A stretch of DNA of 64,000 nt from Methylopila sp. Yamaguchi (GCF_002897035.1 NZ_BAUX01000012.1:62001-126000), one strand, 5' to 3'. Counted from the stretch's first letter, positions 35,901 through 46,852 are shown. The notes: a model not told the origin generated them from the letters alone. Numbers and translations: made by a program.

Positions 35901-37727
35901 TCAGGCGACCCGCCCCGCCCCGCCGAAAAACCGCCAGGTGCCGCGGCCCGCGTTCTTCGCGGTGTAAAGCGCGCGGTCGGCTCGGACGACGAGGTCGTCG
36001 TCCACCTGCGCCCCGACGCCCGCGACCGCCACGCCGATCGAGACGCTCGGCGTCACCTCGAAGCCGCCGCCGAAGACGGGCTCCGCCAGCACCGCGCAGA
36101 GGCGTTCCGCAAGCGAGTCGAACTCCGCCGCCGTCTGGCCGGACGCGATGATCGCGAACTCGTCGCCGCCGAGGCGCGCGACGAGGTCGTCCGCGCGAGC
36201 TGCCGTGCGCAAGCGGATCGCGGTCTCCTGAAGCAGCGCGTCGCCGGCGGCGTGGCCAAAAGTGTCGTTCACCTGCTTGAAGTGGTCGAGGTCGATCAGC
36301 ACCACCGCGATGCGGCCACCCATGCGGTCGAGCCGCGCGGCCGCGCGCAGAAGCCCGCGTTCGAACACGCCGCGGTTGGCGAGGCCGGTAAGCGGGTCAT
36401 GGGTCGCGAGATGCTCGAGCGCCTGCTCCAGGTTCTTGCGCTGGGAGATGTCCGTGAGTGTGCCGACCGCGCGCACCGCGTAGCCTTGCTCGTCGCGCTC
36501 GACGATCTTGCCGCGATCGAGGACCCAGACCCAGTCGCCGTTCTTGTGGCGGCACCGCATCTCGGCTTCGTAGAACGCCGTCCGACCCTCCGCATGGGCG
36601 TCGAACGCCGCCCGCGCTTTCGCCAGATCCTCGGGGTGGACCAGCGCGTCCCATGCGCTCGTGCCGTTGAACTCGTCCGGCTCGTACCCGAACATCCGGC
36701 ACGCCCGGGGACTGAAGAACCCCTCCCCGGTCGGTACGTGCCAATCCCACAAACCGTCGTTCGCGCCTTCGAGCGCGAAGGACAGGCGCCGGGCGTCCCT
36801 GTCCAGCGCCGCGAGTTCGCGGCGACGCTCCGACATAATGACGGCGACCAGCAGCGCCGGGACGGTGGTGAGCGCCAGCATGGCCTGAAGCGGCAGCAGG
36901 ACCGAGGCGCGGTTCTGGTCCGTTGTGTCGGGCCAGAATCCGAAGAACGCCGCCCCGGTGACGCAGATGGCGAAAATGGATGTGGTGAGCGCGGTCGCGA
37001 AGACGCCAAAGCGGAGCGCGAACCACAGCAGCACGGTCGCGCTGAGTTCGATCAACGCCAAGGTGCCCGTGATCGGAACGAGGACGCCGGCGACGGCGAG
37101 CGCGAGACAGGCGGCGCCGAGCTCCAGCCTGCGCAGGCGGCGGCGCCGGGTGTCGTTCCGCCGGGTCTCCCACCCGCCGGACCGCGCGGCGAGCCGCTCC
37201 CGCCGGATGCGCCAGAACAGGAACGGCGGGACCAGAAGGATGAAATTCACCGCCTCGACCAGCCACCAGGCCACCGTGGCGTGGAAGGGATCGGCGGCGA
37301 CCTGGACCGAGGCCGTCGCCGCGCCGCCGATCAGCGCCCCGGGGATCGGCGCGGCGGCGGCCACGAGGAACAGGCGCACGACCTTGCGCACCGTGGAAGG
37401 CGCCCCGGTCCCGACCTCCGTCCAGGCGAGCCCGAGGCAGGTCGTCAGCACCGTCAGCGCGTTCGCGACGCCGAGGACAGCCGAGAGCGCCAGCTCCCCG
37501 TCCAGCGCGTAATGGGCGGCCGCGTTGGCGAGGCCGATCGCGGCGACCTCCGGCCACGGGCGGAGGCGGCCCCAAACGATGAGCACGCCGATGGCGATCG
37601 CCGTCGCGGGCCACACCACGACGACGCCCGTATGGCGTCCGAACACCAACGTGGCGTAGGCGAGGCCGCCGTAGACGCACCCGAGCGCCACGACATCGAC
37701 CGCGCGTTTAGCCCCGTATCCCGTCAT
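35901..37727 (-). CDS. MASE1-PAS-GGDEF diguanylate cyclase
   Basis: About 608 residues. The first ~300 are hydrophobic with eight or so segments (MASE1 sensor: LVFGRHTGVVVVWPATAIAIG). Next is a PAS domain near 320-440 (LSFALEGANDGLWDWHVPTG, with a PAC-like end), then GGDEF near 450-605 with RLGGDEFAII. RADD stands five residues before GGDEF, an intact inhibitory I-site. It makes cyclic di-GMP in response to an unknown signal. The ATG at 37727 is preferred over a TTG eight codons earlier. Confidence 0.9.
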   Translation of the reverse strand: MTGYGAKRAVDVVALGCVYGGLAYATLVFGRHTGVVVVWPATAIAIGVLIVWGRLRPWPEVAAIGLANAAAHYALDGELALSAVLGVANALTVLTTCLGLAWTEVGTGAPSTVRKVVRLFLVAAAAPIPGALIGGAATASVQVAADPFHATVAWWLVEAVNFILLVPPFLFWRIRRERLAARSGGWETRRNDTRRRRLRRLELGAACLALAVAGVLVPITGTLALIELSATVLLWFALRFGVFATALTTSIFAICVTGAAFFGFWPDTTDQNRASVLLPLQAMLALTTVPALLVAVIMSERRRELAALDRDARRLSFALEGANDGLWDWHVPTGEGFFSPRACRMFGYEPDEFNGTSAWDALVHPEDLAKARAAFDAHAEGRTAFYEAEMRCRHKNGDWVWVLDRGKIVERDEQGYAVRAVGTLTDISQRKNLEQALEHLATHDPLTGLANRGVFERGLLRAAARLDRMGGRIAVVLIDLDHFKQVNDTFGHAAGDALLQETAIRLRTAARADDLVARLGGDEFAIIASGQTAAEFDSLAERLCAVLAEPVFGGGFEVTPSVSIGVAVAGVGAQVDDDLVVRADRALYTAKNAGRGTWRFFGGAGRVA

Positions 37728-37918
37728 GGGCCAAGCGACCTTCTGCGACAAAGCTGCGGCAGGATAGCCTGAACGCTCTTAGGATTTGTTGACTGATCAC
37801 TTCAAAACAGCGCGCGACCCGATCATACCTCGTTCATTGAGCGCGAAACGACGGTCCCGCGGCAAGCGGCGGCGCGCATCCGCCGACGCCCCTGCTCACG
37901 AGCTCCTCTAACCTGCGG

Positions 37919-38692
37919 TCACCCCCGATTGACGTCGAAGGCGGAGAACGCCTGCTGCGTCGGCATGACCTGCAGCCGATTGATGTTGACGTGGCGCGGC
38001 AGCGTCGTCGTCCAGAAGATCGTCTCGGCGATGTCATCCGCGGTCATGCCCTCCATCCCGGCGTAGACGTTCGACGCCTTGTCGGCGTCGCCCTTGAACC
38101 GGGTGAGCGAAAATTCGGTCTCGACCATGCCGGGCTCGATGTTGGTGACGCGCACTTTCTTGCCCTGGACGTCGGAGCGCAGCGCGAGCGCGAACTGCTT
38201 CACGAAGGCCTTGGTGCCGGCGTAGACATTGCCGCCGGGATAGGGATAGTCGCCCGCGACCGAGCCGATCGTGACGATGTGGCCGCCGCCGCGCGCGATC
38301 AGACCCGGCAACGCGGCACGCACCGTGTGCACGAAGCCGGTGACGTTGGTGTCGATCATCGTGTGCCAGTCCGAGATGTCCGCGGTCTGCGCCGGCCCAA
38401 GGCCGAGCGCGAGGCCGGCGTTGGCGATCACGACGTTCACGTTCTTGAACGCGTCCGGCAGGCCTTCGAGCAGCGCCTCGGTCGCCGGCAGATCACGGAC
38501 GTCGAGGGCCGCCACATGGAGGGCGTCGCCGAGTTCCGCCTTGAGCGCATCGAGCCGCTCGACGCGCCGTCCGGTCGCCACCACCTTCGCGCCCTCCGCC
38601 ACGTAACGCCGCGCCAGCGCCTCGCCGAAGCCGGAGGTCGCCCCCGTGATGAGGACGACGAGGGTCTTGGGATCGATCATGGCGTAGGACAT
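37919..38692 (-). CDS. YdfG-like short-chain dehydrogenase
   Basis: A 257-residue SDR: TGATSGFGEALARRY, ATGRRVERLD (NADP preference), NAG, and catalytic YAGTKAFVKQFA. It keeps the family C-terminus (ADDIAETIFWTTTLPRHVNINRLQVMPTQQ) of YdfG-type 3-hydroxy acid dehydrogenases. Single gene. Confidence 0.87.
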   Translation of the reverse strand: MSYAMIDPKTLVVLITGATSGFGEALARRYVAEGAKVVATGRRVERLDALKAELGDALHVAALDVRDLPATEALLEGLPDAFKNVNVVIANAGLALGLGPAQTADISDWHTMIDTNVTGFVHTVRAALPGLIARGGGHIVTIGSVAGDYPYPGGNVYAGTKAFVKQFALALRSDVQGKKVRVTNIEPGMVETEFSLTRFKGDADKASNVYAGMEGMTADDIAETIFWTTTLPRHVNINRLQVMPTQQAFSAFDVNRG

Positions 38693-38947
38693 CGGCGGGC
38701 GTCTCCAGACAGCGGCCGGCCGCGCGCGTGCGCCGCCGGCTCCAAACGACCGCCGAGATAGCGCAGCGGGAGCCCAGCGCCAACGCGCGGCGCGCGATGC
38801 GACGCGTGATTTCTACTGACGGCCGAGATCTTCGGGCGTAGCCTGCGATCCAAAGGGAGTTCGCGGCGCGTTCGTGACTTCTGGTTAACTGTCACGTTCG
38901 GCTTGCTTACACGCGGCGGCTCCCACAACATCTGGGAGGATACGAAC

Positions 38948-39814
38948 ATGGCCGGAGCCATCCGAAATCCCCTGCAATGGGGCGTCGACGGACTGGGCGA
39001 AAGCGTCGAGGCCTTCGGGGCCGCCAACCATAGCCTGCGGCGGCCGGCGACGGAGTACGAGACCACGCGGCCGCGCGTGCGCAGAATCGGCCTTGGCGAT
39101 CTCGGGATCGCGCTGCGCCTTGGAATCGACGACTTTCTCGCCGCCCGCACCGATGTGCTGTTCATCGGCCTGATCTACCCGCTCGCGGGCCTCATCCTCT
39201 GGGCGATGACGCTGCACGAGAACATGATCCCGCTGCTGTTCCCGCTGACCGCCGGCTTCGCGCTGATGGGGCCGTTCCTCGCGCTCGGCCTCTACGAGCT
39301 CAGCCGGCGCCGCGAGGCGGGCGAGATCGCCACATGGGAAGCGGCGATGGGCGCCTTCGCCACGCCGTCGGGCGGCGCGATCCTCAGGCTCGGGCTGATC
39401 CTCACCGCGCTGTTCGCGGCCTGGCTGCTGACGGCGATGGCGATCTACGGCAGCATCTACGGCTGGGAGACGCCGACCTCGCTCCGCGCCTTCGCGGAAG
39501 ACGTGCTCGGCACCCGCCGCGGCGGGGAGCTGATCCTCTACGGCTGCGGCGCAGGCTTTCTCTTCGCGCTCGTGGCGCTGTCCATCAGCGTGATCTCGTT
39601 CCCGCTGCTGCTTGATCGCAAGCTCCGCGTGCGCACCGCGGTCGCCGCCTCGGTGCGCGCGGTGGCGAAGAACCCGGTTCCGATGCTCGCCTGGGGCGCG
39701 CTCGTGGCGGCCCTGCTCGTGCTCGGGTCGCTGCCGCTGCTGATGGGGCTGATCCTGGTGCTCCCGATCCTCGGGCACTCGACCTGGCACCTCTACCGCC
39801 GGGTCATCGTCTGA
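38948..39814 (+). CDS. DUF2189 family membrane protein
   Basis: A 288-residue protein with about six membrane segments and the DUF2189 patterns: RIGLGDLGIALRLGIDDFLAARTD near the start, LALGLYELSRRREAGE in the middle and PILGHSTWHLYRRVI at the C-terminus. The family is widespread in Alphaproteobacteria with unknown function. Start is the ATG following GGAGGATACGAAC. Convergent with the lipoprotein dehydrogenase; a shared hairpin lies between. Confidence 0.85.
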   Translation: MAGAIRNPLQWGVDGLGESVEAFGAANHSLRRPATEYETTRPRVRRIGLGDLGIALRLGIDDFLAARTDVLFIGLIYPLAGLILWAMTLHENMIPLLFPLTAGFALMGPFLALGLYELSRRREAGEIATWEAAMGAFATPSGGAILRLGLILTALFAAWLLTAMAIYGSIYGWETPTSLRAFAEDVLGTRRGGELILYGCGAGFLFALVALSISVISFPLLLDRKLRVRTAVAASVRAVAKNPVPMLAWGALVAALLVLGSLPLLMGLILVLPILGHSTWHLYRRVIV

Positions 39815-39831
39815 CGGAGACCTGGACGGAA

Positions 39832-39865
39832 GAAGGCCGCGCGTCCAGCGTGACGCGCGGCCTTC
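39832..39865. terminator. Bidirectional hairpin between convergent genes
   Basis: A perfect 14-base stem (GAAGGCCGCGCGTC / GACGCGCGGCCTTC) with a six-base loop lies between the ends of the DUF2189 and sugar-dehydrogenase-like genes. The minus-strand tail has TCTTCC. Confidence 0.75.
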
Positions 39866-39893
39866 AGAAGAGAGAGCTCCAGAAGCCCAGCGT

Positions 39894-41240
39894 TTAGCGG
39901 GAGGCGGTCGCCGCTCCAGCCGTCACGCGCCAGACTTTGTTCCCGACGTCGTCCGACACCAGAAGCGCGCCGGTCTTGTCGAAGGCGACGCCGACCGGCC
40001 GGCCCCAGGCCGTGCCGTCCGTCATGAACCCTGTCAGCACGTCCTTGGGTTCGCCGGCGGGCTTGCCGCCCGAGAACGGCACGAAGATCACCTTGTAGCC
40101 CGACGGCGGGTTCCGGTTCCACGACCCGTGCTGGCCGACGAAGGCGCCGTTGCGGAAGGCCTCCGGAAGAGCTGTCCCCTCCGAGAAGGCGAGGCCGAGC
40201 GAGGCGGTGTGCGGCCCGAGCGCGTAATCCGGCTTGATCGCCTTCGCGACCAGCGCCGGCTGCTGCGGCTGCACGCGCTCGTCCACATGCTGGCCGAACC
40301 AGCTGTACGGCCAGCCGTAGAAACCGCCCTCCTGCACCGAGGTCATGTAGTCCGGAACGAGGTCGGAGCCGATCTCGTCGCGCTCGTTGACGGCTGTCCA
40401 GAGGCGGCCGTCCTCCGGATTCCAGGCGAGACCGTTGGGGTTCCGCAGACCGGAGGCGAACAGACGTGAGGTCGTCGCCGCGGGATCGACCTCGAGGATC
40501 GCCGCGCGGTTGGTCTCGTGCTCCATGCCGTTTTCGGCGACGTTCGAGTTGGAGCCGACCGTCACGTAGAGCTTCGCGCCGTCCTTGGAGGCGATGACGT
40601 TCTTAGTCCAATGGTGGTTGATCGGGCCGCCCGGCAGGTCGACGACCTTCTCTGGCTTGGCCGTGATCTCGGTCGCGCCTTCGGGATACTGCACCGCCAC
40701 CAAAGCGTCGGCGTTCGCGACGTAGAGCCGGTCGCCGACCAGCACCATGCCGAAGGGCGACATGAGGTCCTTCATGAAGACCGTCTTGACCTCGGCCTTG
40801 CCGTCGCCGTCAGCGTCGCGCAGCAGCATGATCTTGTTGGGGCTCTCGACGCCCGCCCCAGCCTGTTTCTTAACAAGGCCGGCGACCGCATCCTTCGCCC
40901 GCGCAAACAGGCTCTTCTGCCCGGCGCCCTCATCCTTCGGCGGCGCGTTCGACTCCGCGACCAGCACGTCGCCGTTCGGCAGCTTGTAGAGCCAGCGCGG
41001 GTGGTCGAGCCCGTCGGCGAAGGCCGTCACGGTCAGGCCTGGCGCCGCCTTGGGCGTCTTGCCCTCGGGCCACCCCTTGGCGTCCGCCACCTTCACGGTC
41101 GGGATCCAGCTCTGCTTCGGCTGCGAGAGCACCGGGTTGGGCCCGTAGGTCTTCTCCAGCGGAACCGACGCTTCCTCCCCGCAGGCCGCAAGCGACAGGC
41201 ACGCGGCGGACATCAGAAGAGCTTTGGAATGGGGAAGCAT
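39894..41240 (-). CDS. Sorbosone-dehydrogenase-like PQQ beta-propeller lipoprotein
   Basis: A 448-residue lipoprotein (lipobox LSLAAC) with a six-bladed propeller of the L-sorbosone/soluble glucose dehydrogenase family: [101 protein letters not shown]. Such enzymes oxidise sugars or aldehydes in the periplasm with PQQ, though many homologues lack proof of activity. Confidence 0.85.
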   Translation of the reverse strand: MLPHSKALLMSAACLSLAACGEEASVPLEKTYGPNPVLSQPKQSWIPTVKVADAKGWPEGKTPKAAPGLTVTAFADGLDHPRWLYKLPNGDVLVAESNAPPKDEGAGQKSLFARAKDAVAGLVKKQAGAGVESPNKIMLLRDADGDGKAEVKTVFMKDLMSPFGMVLVGDRLYVANADALVAVQYPEGATEITAKPEKVVDLPGGPINHHWTKNVIASKDGAKLYVTVGSNSNVAENGMEHETNRAAILEVDPAATTSRLFASGLRNPNGLAWNPEDGRLWTAVNERDEIGSDLVPDYMTSVQEGGFYGWPYSWFGQHVDERVQPQQPALVAKAIKPDYALGPHTASLGLAFSEGTALPEAFRNGAFVGQHGSWNRNPPSGYKVIFVPFSGGKPAGEPKDVLTGFMTDGTAWGRPVGVAFDKTGALLVSDDVGNKVWRVTAGAATASR

Positions 41241-41402
41241 GACAGGGGCCTTTCACGGCGCGCGACGGCGTATCCCCGACGCGACGCAAGGGGAACTCGA
41301 GGCGAGAACGTAGGCGACCGGCGGAGGTTCCGCGCATGCACGACGCCGTGATCCTCGCTCGGCGTCGAAACACGCGCGCTTCGTTAATGCACGTTCCTTA
41401 CT

Positions 41403-42569
41403 ATGCCGCCGATCTCACGCCAGAACCTCTTCGACCGCATGTTTCCGACGCCCGACTTCAACACGCTCCGCCTTTGCAGTCTTGTCGCAAGCCTGGCCTA
41501 CGCCGGGGTGTTTCTCTCGCTTTGGCGTGGTCGCGCCGGCGAAAGTCATCTGCTGTATTGGGCCATGAGTTCCGCGGTGTACGGCGGCGTGCTGATGACC
41601 TTCCCGGCTGTGGACGATCTTGCATCGCCCCTGCCCGGCGCGGCGTTGTTCGCCCTCGTCGCGTTCAGCAACACCCTCCTGCACGCCGGCGCCCGGCGGT
41701 TCGACGGCCGGACGCCCTTCGTGTGGTGGATGGCGCTGCCGCCGCCGCTCGCCGCCATCGGCTACGCAAGCCCAGCGTTTCTCGGTCCGATCCCGGGCGT
41801 GACCGCGACGGCCGCGATGGAGACCGGCGCCGCGTTGGGACTGACGGTCAGCGTGGCGATGACCGGCCTCGCTTTGCTGTTCGAGCGCCAGACGACGCCC
41901 ATGCTCGGGCGCCGCATCGCTGCGATTGCGATCCTCGCCTACCTTCCAAGCTACGTCGTCGGCATGGCGGCGCAGTTCTACGCGGGCTGGTTCGAGAAGG
42001 CCTCCGCCGTGCTGGCGTTGCTGTCGGATCAGGCCCTGCTGGTGGCCATGTACGTCGGCCTGCTCGCCATGTCCGGCGAGCGCGCGCAGCGGGCGCTGCG
42101 GGAGGCGGCGCTGCGCGATCCGCTCACCGGCGCCTGGAACCGCGCCGCTCTCGACGCCCGCCGCTCGGCGCTGGCGGCGGCTCAGTCCGCCGTCATCCTC
42201 ATCGACGTCGATCAGTTCAAGGCGATCAACGACCAGCACGGCCACGCCGCCGGCGACGCGGTGCTGACGGCCTTCGCCGCGGCGGTGATGGCGCTGAGCG
42301 TCGCCTCCCGGGGCGCGACGCTGGTCCGGCTCGGCGGCGACGAGTTCATGGCGGTGCTGCCGCGGGCGACTCCGCTGCGCACGCAGCGGTTCGCGGAGCA
42401 GGTGCTGGCTGCGGCGAAGGCGGGCTCGCCCGGCCTTCCGGCCTGGACCGTGAGCGTCGGCGTCAGCGCTGTCGACGTCCACGAAACCGATCTTGCGCCG
42501 GCGATGGCCCGCGCCGACCTCGCGCTCTACCGGGCGAAAGCCCGCGGCCGCAACTGCATGGCGGCCTGA
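41403..42569 (+). CDS. Membrane GGDEF diguanylate cyclase
   Basis: A 388-residue protein: about six membrane helices (residues 20-225), then a GGDEF domain (LRDPLTGAWNRAALDA ... RLGGDEFMAVLPR). The position of the inhibitory RxxD site holds SRGA, so product inhibition at the classic I-site is probably lost. Makes cyclic di-GMP. It is divergent from the sugar-dehydrogenase-like gene. Confidence 0.88.
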   Translation: MPPISRQNLFDRMFPTPDFNTLRLCSLVASLAYAGVFLSLWRGRAGESHLLYWAMSSAVYGGVLMTFPAVDDLASPLPGAALFALVAFSNTLLHAGARRFDGRTPFVWWMALPPPLAAIGYASPAFLGPIPGVTATAAMETGAALGLTVSVAMTGLALLFERQTTPMLGRRIAAIAILAYLPSYVVGMAAQFYAGWFEKASAVLALLSDQALLVAMYVGLLAMSGERAQRALREAALRDPLTGAWNRAALDARRSALAAAQSAVILIDVDQFKAINDQHGHAAGDAVLTAFAAAVMALSVASRGATLVRLGGDEFMAVLPRATPLRTQRFAEQVLAAAKAGSPGLPAWTVSVGVSAVDVHETDLAPAMARADLALYRAKARGRNCMAA

Positions 42570-42593
42570 CGCCCGAGCTTCACGCCCAAAGCC

Positions 42594-43219
<626 letters not shown>

Positions 43220-43223
<4 letters not shown>

Positions 43224-43915
43224 GTGCGAAACAACCTCGTGCGTTGGGTTTCGTGGCGCATGGACGCGATGTCGGACCGGAACGCCGCGCCGGACACGTC
43301 GTCGAGCGGCGTGGCCGCCGCGCGCGCGGCGGCCACGAGCACGGCCGGCTCCAGCGCCGCGAGCGCCTTGAGCCCGTCGGTCTGGCCGAGCGGCACCAGC
43401 CGCACGGCGGCGGAGATCAGGTTCGCGACGCCCGCGTGCAGGAAGGCGGCAAGCGCGGGACCGCGCGGCAGGCCGTGGCCGGCGCTCGCGAGAGCCACCG
43501 CGACGGGATAGGCGACCGGCCCCTCCCAGCTCCCGGCGAGATCGAGCGCTGAGGTCGGCGCCGAGGCGCGGATCGCGGTGAGGAACGCGCTCCCTTGCGC
43601 GAAGCTTTCAAGGCGCCGTTCGCGCGACGGCTGGAACGCCGCGGCGAGCTCGGCCACGGCGGCGAACATTGCGGCGTCGCCCTCGCAGACCGCGTCGTGG
43701 GCGCGTGCGAAGAAGACGGCGTCGGACCCAAGCCCGCCGTGCGCGAGCAGCGCGTCGAGCCAATCGACCAGCGCCGGGCGACTCGTGACGTCGCCGATCT
43801 CCACGGCCCACTCCAGCCCGTGGCTGTAGGAAAAGGCGCCGATCGGAAAGGCCGGCGACAGCCAGGTGAGCAGTTTCAGGAGGCCTGCTTCGGCCGCGTC
43901 GATCCGGGCCAGCAT
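43220..43915 (-). CDS. ureF: Urease accessory protein UreF
   Basis: A 231-residue all-helical protein with the UreF start [28 protein letters not shown] and C-terminal [13 protein letters not shown]. UreF binds UreG and UreD (UreH) to form the nickel-delivery complex. It starts right at the ureE stop and overlaps ureG. ureD is not found nearby. Confidence 0.92.
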
Positions 43916-44362
43916 CTAACCGTGGCCGTGGGCGTGATAGGCGCCGCGTTCCGGCGTGAAGGGACGCGTGACCTCCGTCACCGTCGCGCCGAGCCCGCGC
44001 GCCATCTCGGCCAGCACGTGGTCCGGCTCGATGTAGATCGCGTCCTCGCGGATCTCCGCCGGCGTATGGCGGTTGCCGACGTGCCAGGCGAGCCGCGCGA
44101 GGCGGAGCGGCGACGCGGCGGTGATCGCGAGCAGCGGCTGGGCCGCGGCCCTCACCAGCACGAGCCGGCCGTCCTCGAGCGTCAACGCGTCGCCGTCTTC
44201 GAGAGCCATCGGCTTCTCGAGGTCGAGCAGCACGTCGAGCCCGCCCTCGCAGGCGAGCGCGATGCGGCGCCTCTGCCGGCCGTCGTGATCGAGCGTCACG
44301 ACGTCCACGGTCCGCTCGGGGCGCACGGCGGCGCGGCGAAGAACGGAGACGGCGCGGATCAT
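43916..44362 (-). CDS. ureE: Urease accessory nickel chaperone UreE
   Basis: A 148-residue nickel carrier: N-terminal peptide-binding domain, then the metal domain with WHVGNRHTPAEI and the conserved nickel His in EPDHVLAEM, ending in a short HAHGHG tail. Delivers Ni(II) to UreG. First of the leftward ureEFG genes, divergent from the guanidine operon by ~300 bases. Confidence 0.92.
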   Translation of the reverse strand: MIRAVSVLRRAAVRPERTVDVVTLDHDGRQRRRIALACEGGLDVLLDLEKPMALEDGDALTLEDGRLVLVRAAAQPLLAITAASPLRLARLAWHVGNRHTPAEIREDAIYIEPDHVLAEMARGLGATVTEVTRPFTPERGAYHAHGHG

Positions 44363-44669
44363 CGGAAGTCTCGATCAGGAACGCGATGCGGGAGGGCGCG
44401 ACTATGGCGGAGCAGGCGTCGGCCTGTCCACGGCGCAGACAGCGCGGATGACAGGCGGGACCCGCCTACAATTTAGGCGCCAGCCGCCGGTTAGGTCAGT
44501 CCGCTCCCGCCTTGGCGGCCGCGCGGCGCCGGAATGCGAGGCTTCCGCAATCGAGAGACGAAGGTTTCCGCGCCGTCGAAGTCCCAGCGTTTCCGGTCGC
44601 GCGCCGACGGCGCGGACGGAACGGAGCGCGTTTCCGCTTGCCCATGGCACGCGCCTTGCTGCAGGTTGC
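44363..44669. other. Divergent promoter region between ureE and the guanidine riboswitch
   Basis: About 300 bases with no gene. It must hold the ureE promoter (leftward) and the promoter of the guanidine riboswitch transcript (rightward). A short inverted repeat AGGCGGGACCCGCCT lies near 44453-44467. Confidence 0.45.
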
Positions 44670-44790
44670 CCGTGCAGTGCGTCTAGGGTTCCGGCCGTCC
44701 GATCAGGGCGGCGCTGGTCCGAGAGACGCACTCTCCGCTGAGCATGCGGGGAGACACGGCGGGGCAAAATCCCGGGAGGTCACTGCACGG
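44670..44790 (+). promoter_or_regulatory. Guanidine-I (ykkC) riboswitch
   Basis: A near-complete ykkC-class aptamer. Ten-base P1 stem CCGTGCAGTG (44670-44679) pairs perfectly with CACTGCACGG (44781-44790). Inside are the class-defining conserved segments: TCTAGGGTTCCG (44682-44693), GGTCCGAGAGACGCAC (44716-44731) and ACACGGCGGGGCAAAATCCC with GGGAGG after it (44754-44779). Free guanidinium is its ligand. It stands ~90 bases before the importer start. A following hairpin (GGTTCG-N6-CGAACC, 44790-44807) competes with the P1 end and may be part of the switch; no T-run follows, so control may be at translation or by an unseen mechanism. Confidence 0.95.
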
Positions 44791-44881
44791 GTTCGTCGCC
44801 GCGAACCGACCTCCATTGCTTTCGTGCGCGGCGGACTCCGAGGACACCACGGCTCATATGGCCGACCGAGGAGCGTTCCGC

Positions 44882-45940
44882 ATGCTACGCAGGCTCATCG
44901 CCGCTCTTGCTCTCTCCGCGACCGTCTTCGCGCCCTCCGCCGAAGCCGCCCCGAAGAAATCCTTTGAGATCGCCTGGACCATCTACGTCGGCTGGATGCC
45001 GTGGCCCTACGCGGCCGACAGCGGCATCGTGAAGAAGTGGGCGGACAAGTACGGCATCGACATCAAGGTCACCCAGATCAACGACTACGTGGAGTCGATC
45101 AACCAATACACCGCCGGCAAGTTCGACGGCGTCACGCTGACCAACATGGACGCGCTGACGATCCCGGCCGCCGGCGGCGTCGACACGACGGCGGTGATCG
45201 TCGGCGACTTCTCCAACGGCAATGACGGCATCGTCTCCAAAACGGCGAAGTCCGTCGCGGACCTGAAGGGCGAGAGCATCAACCTCGTCGAACTTTCGGT
45301 CTCGCACTACCTGCTCGCCCGGGCGCTGGAAGGCGCGGGCCTGTCGGAGAAGGACGTCAAGGTCGTCAACACCTCCGACGCCGACATGGTGGCCGCCTTC
45401 AAGGCCCCGGACGTGAAGACCGTGGTCACCTGGAACCCGCTGCTGGCCGAAGTGAAGGCCGAGCCGAACGTGACCCCGCTGTTCGACAGCGCAAAAATTC
45501 CCGGCGAGATCATCGACGTGCTCGCCGTCAACACCGAGACGCTGAAGGACAACCCGGACTTCGGCAAGGCGCTGGCCGGCATCTGGTACGAGACGCTCGC
45601 GCTGGTCACGGACCCCGGCGAGAAGGGCAAGGAAGCCCGCGCCGCCATGGGTAAGCAGTCCGGCACCGACCTCGCGGGCTTCGACTCGCAACTCGAGGCC
45701 ACCAAGCTCTTCGCCAAGCCCGCGGACGCCGTTTCGTTCACGGAGAGCGCCGAGATCGTGAAGACCATGGACCTCGTGCGCACCTTCTCCTTCGACCATG
45801 GACTGCTCGGCGAGGGCGCCAAGTCGAAGGACGCGGTCGGCATCGGCTTCGCCGGCGGCAAGACGCTGGGCGACGCGGGCAACGTGAAGCTGCGCTTTGA
45901 CCCCACCTTCATGAAGATGGCCGCCGACGGGAAACTGTGA
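44882..45940 (+). CDS. ABC substrate-binding protein of the guanidine operon
   Basis: A 352-residue NMT1/TauA-type binding protein: signal peptide (LIAALALSATVFAPSAEA), then FEIAWTIYVGWMPWPYAADSGIVKKWADKYGID, TLTNMDALTIPAAGGVDTTAV and a C-terminal PTFMKMAADGKL. It resembles the binding proteins usually labelled 'urea ABC transporter, urea carboxylase region'; with a guanidine riboswitch in front, guanidine is the more likely ligand. AGGAG eight bases before this ATG picks it over an ATG at 44858. Confidence 0.88.
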   Translation: MLRRLIAALALSATVFAPSAEAAPKKSFEIAWTIYVGWMPWPYAADSGIVKKWADKYGIDIKVTQINDYVESINQYTAGKFDGVTLTNMDALTIPAAGGVDTTAVIVGDFSNGNDGIVSKTAKSVADLKGESINLVELSVSHYLLARALEGAGLSEKDVKVVNTSDADMVAAFKAPDVKTVVTWNPLLAEVKAEPNVTPLFDSAKIPGEIIDVLAVNTETLKDNPDFGKALAGIWYETLALVTDPGEKGKEARAAMGKQSGTDLAGFDSQLEATKLFAKPADAVSFTESAEIVKTMDLVRTFSFDHGLLGEGAKSKDAVGIGFAGGKTLGDAGNVKLRFDPTFMKMAADGKL

Positions 45941-46030
45941 CGGGCGCCGCGCCTCCGCGCCTTATGCGTCGAACGATCCCGGATCGGCCGTAGGCCGTCC
46001 GGGATAACGGCCTATCCACACGGAGTCCTC

Positions 46031-46852
46031 ATGCGTCGCGCCATGAACATCCGTCCGAACCCGGGCGGCCGCCTGCTGCTCGCGATCATCCCCTTCGTGC
46101 TGCTGGCGCTCGTCTACGTGCTGGGATCGGCGGAGCGTCGGGCGGTCAACCCCAACGACAAGCTGCTGCCGCCGTTCTCCGAGATGGCGACCACGGCGAC
46201 GCGCATGGCGACCGAGCCCGACAAACGGACCGGCGAGATCACGATGGTCGCCGACACGGCCGCCAGCCTCCAGCGGCTCGCGCTGGGGCTCGGCCTCGCC
46301 ACGCTGATCGGTCTCTCGCTCGGCGTCGCGATCGGCATCCTGCCGGTCGCCGACGCGAGCGGCGGGCCGCTGGTCGGCGTGCTGTCGATGATCCCGCCGA
46401 TGGCGATCCTGCCCATCCTGTTCATCGTCTTCGGGCTGGGCGAAGTCTCGAAGGTGGTGCTGATCGTGATCGGCGTCGCGCCCTGCATCGTGCGCGACAT
46501 CGCGATGACCGTTCAGGCGATCCCGGTCGAGCAACTGGTGAAGGCCCAGACGCTCGGCGCCTCCACCTGGCAGACCGTGCTGCGGGTCGTCCTGCCGCAG
46601 GCGCTGCCGCGGTTGATCGAGGTGGTGCGGCTGCAGATCGGGCCAGCGTTCCTGTTCCTGATCGCGGCGGAGGCGATCGCGGCGGACTCCGGGCTCGGCT
46701 ACCGTATCTTCCTCGTCCGCCGCTACCTCGCGATGGACGTGATCCTGCCCTACGTCGCGTGGATCACGCTGCTCGCCTTCGTCATGGACTGGGCGCTCGC
46801 GAAGCTGTCGCGCTCCGCCTTCCCCTGGGCCTATGCGGGGGAGCGCCGATGA
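46031..46852 (+). CDS. ABC permease of the guanidine operon
   Basis: A 273-residue SsuC/TauC-type permease with about six helices and the coupling loop VKAQTLGASTWQTVLRVVLPQALPRLIEVVRL. Forms the inner-membrane channel for the binding protein 90 bases upstream; stop overlaps the ATPase gene (ATGA). Confidence 0.9.
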   Translation: MRRAMNIRPNPGGRLLLAIIPFVLLALVYVLGSAERRAVNPNDKLLPPFSEMATTATRMATEPDKRTGEITMVADTAASLQRLALGLGLATLIGLSLGVAIGILPVADASGGPLVGVLSMIPPMAILPILFIVFGLGEVSKVVLIVIGVAPCIVRDIAMTVQAIPVEQLVKAQTLGASTWQTVLRVVLPQALPRLIEVVRLQIGPAFLFLIAAEAIAADSGLGYRIFLVRRYLAMDVILPYVAWITLLAFVMDWALAKLSRSAFPWAYAGERR

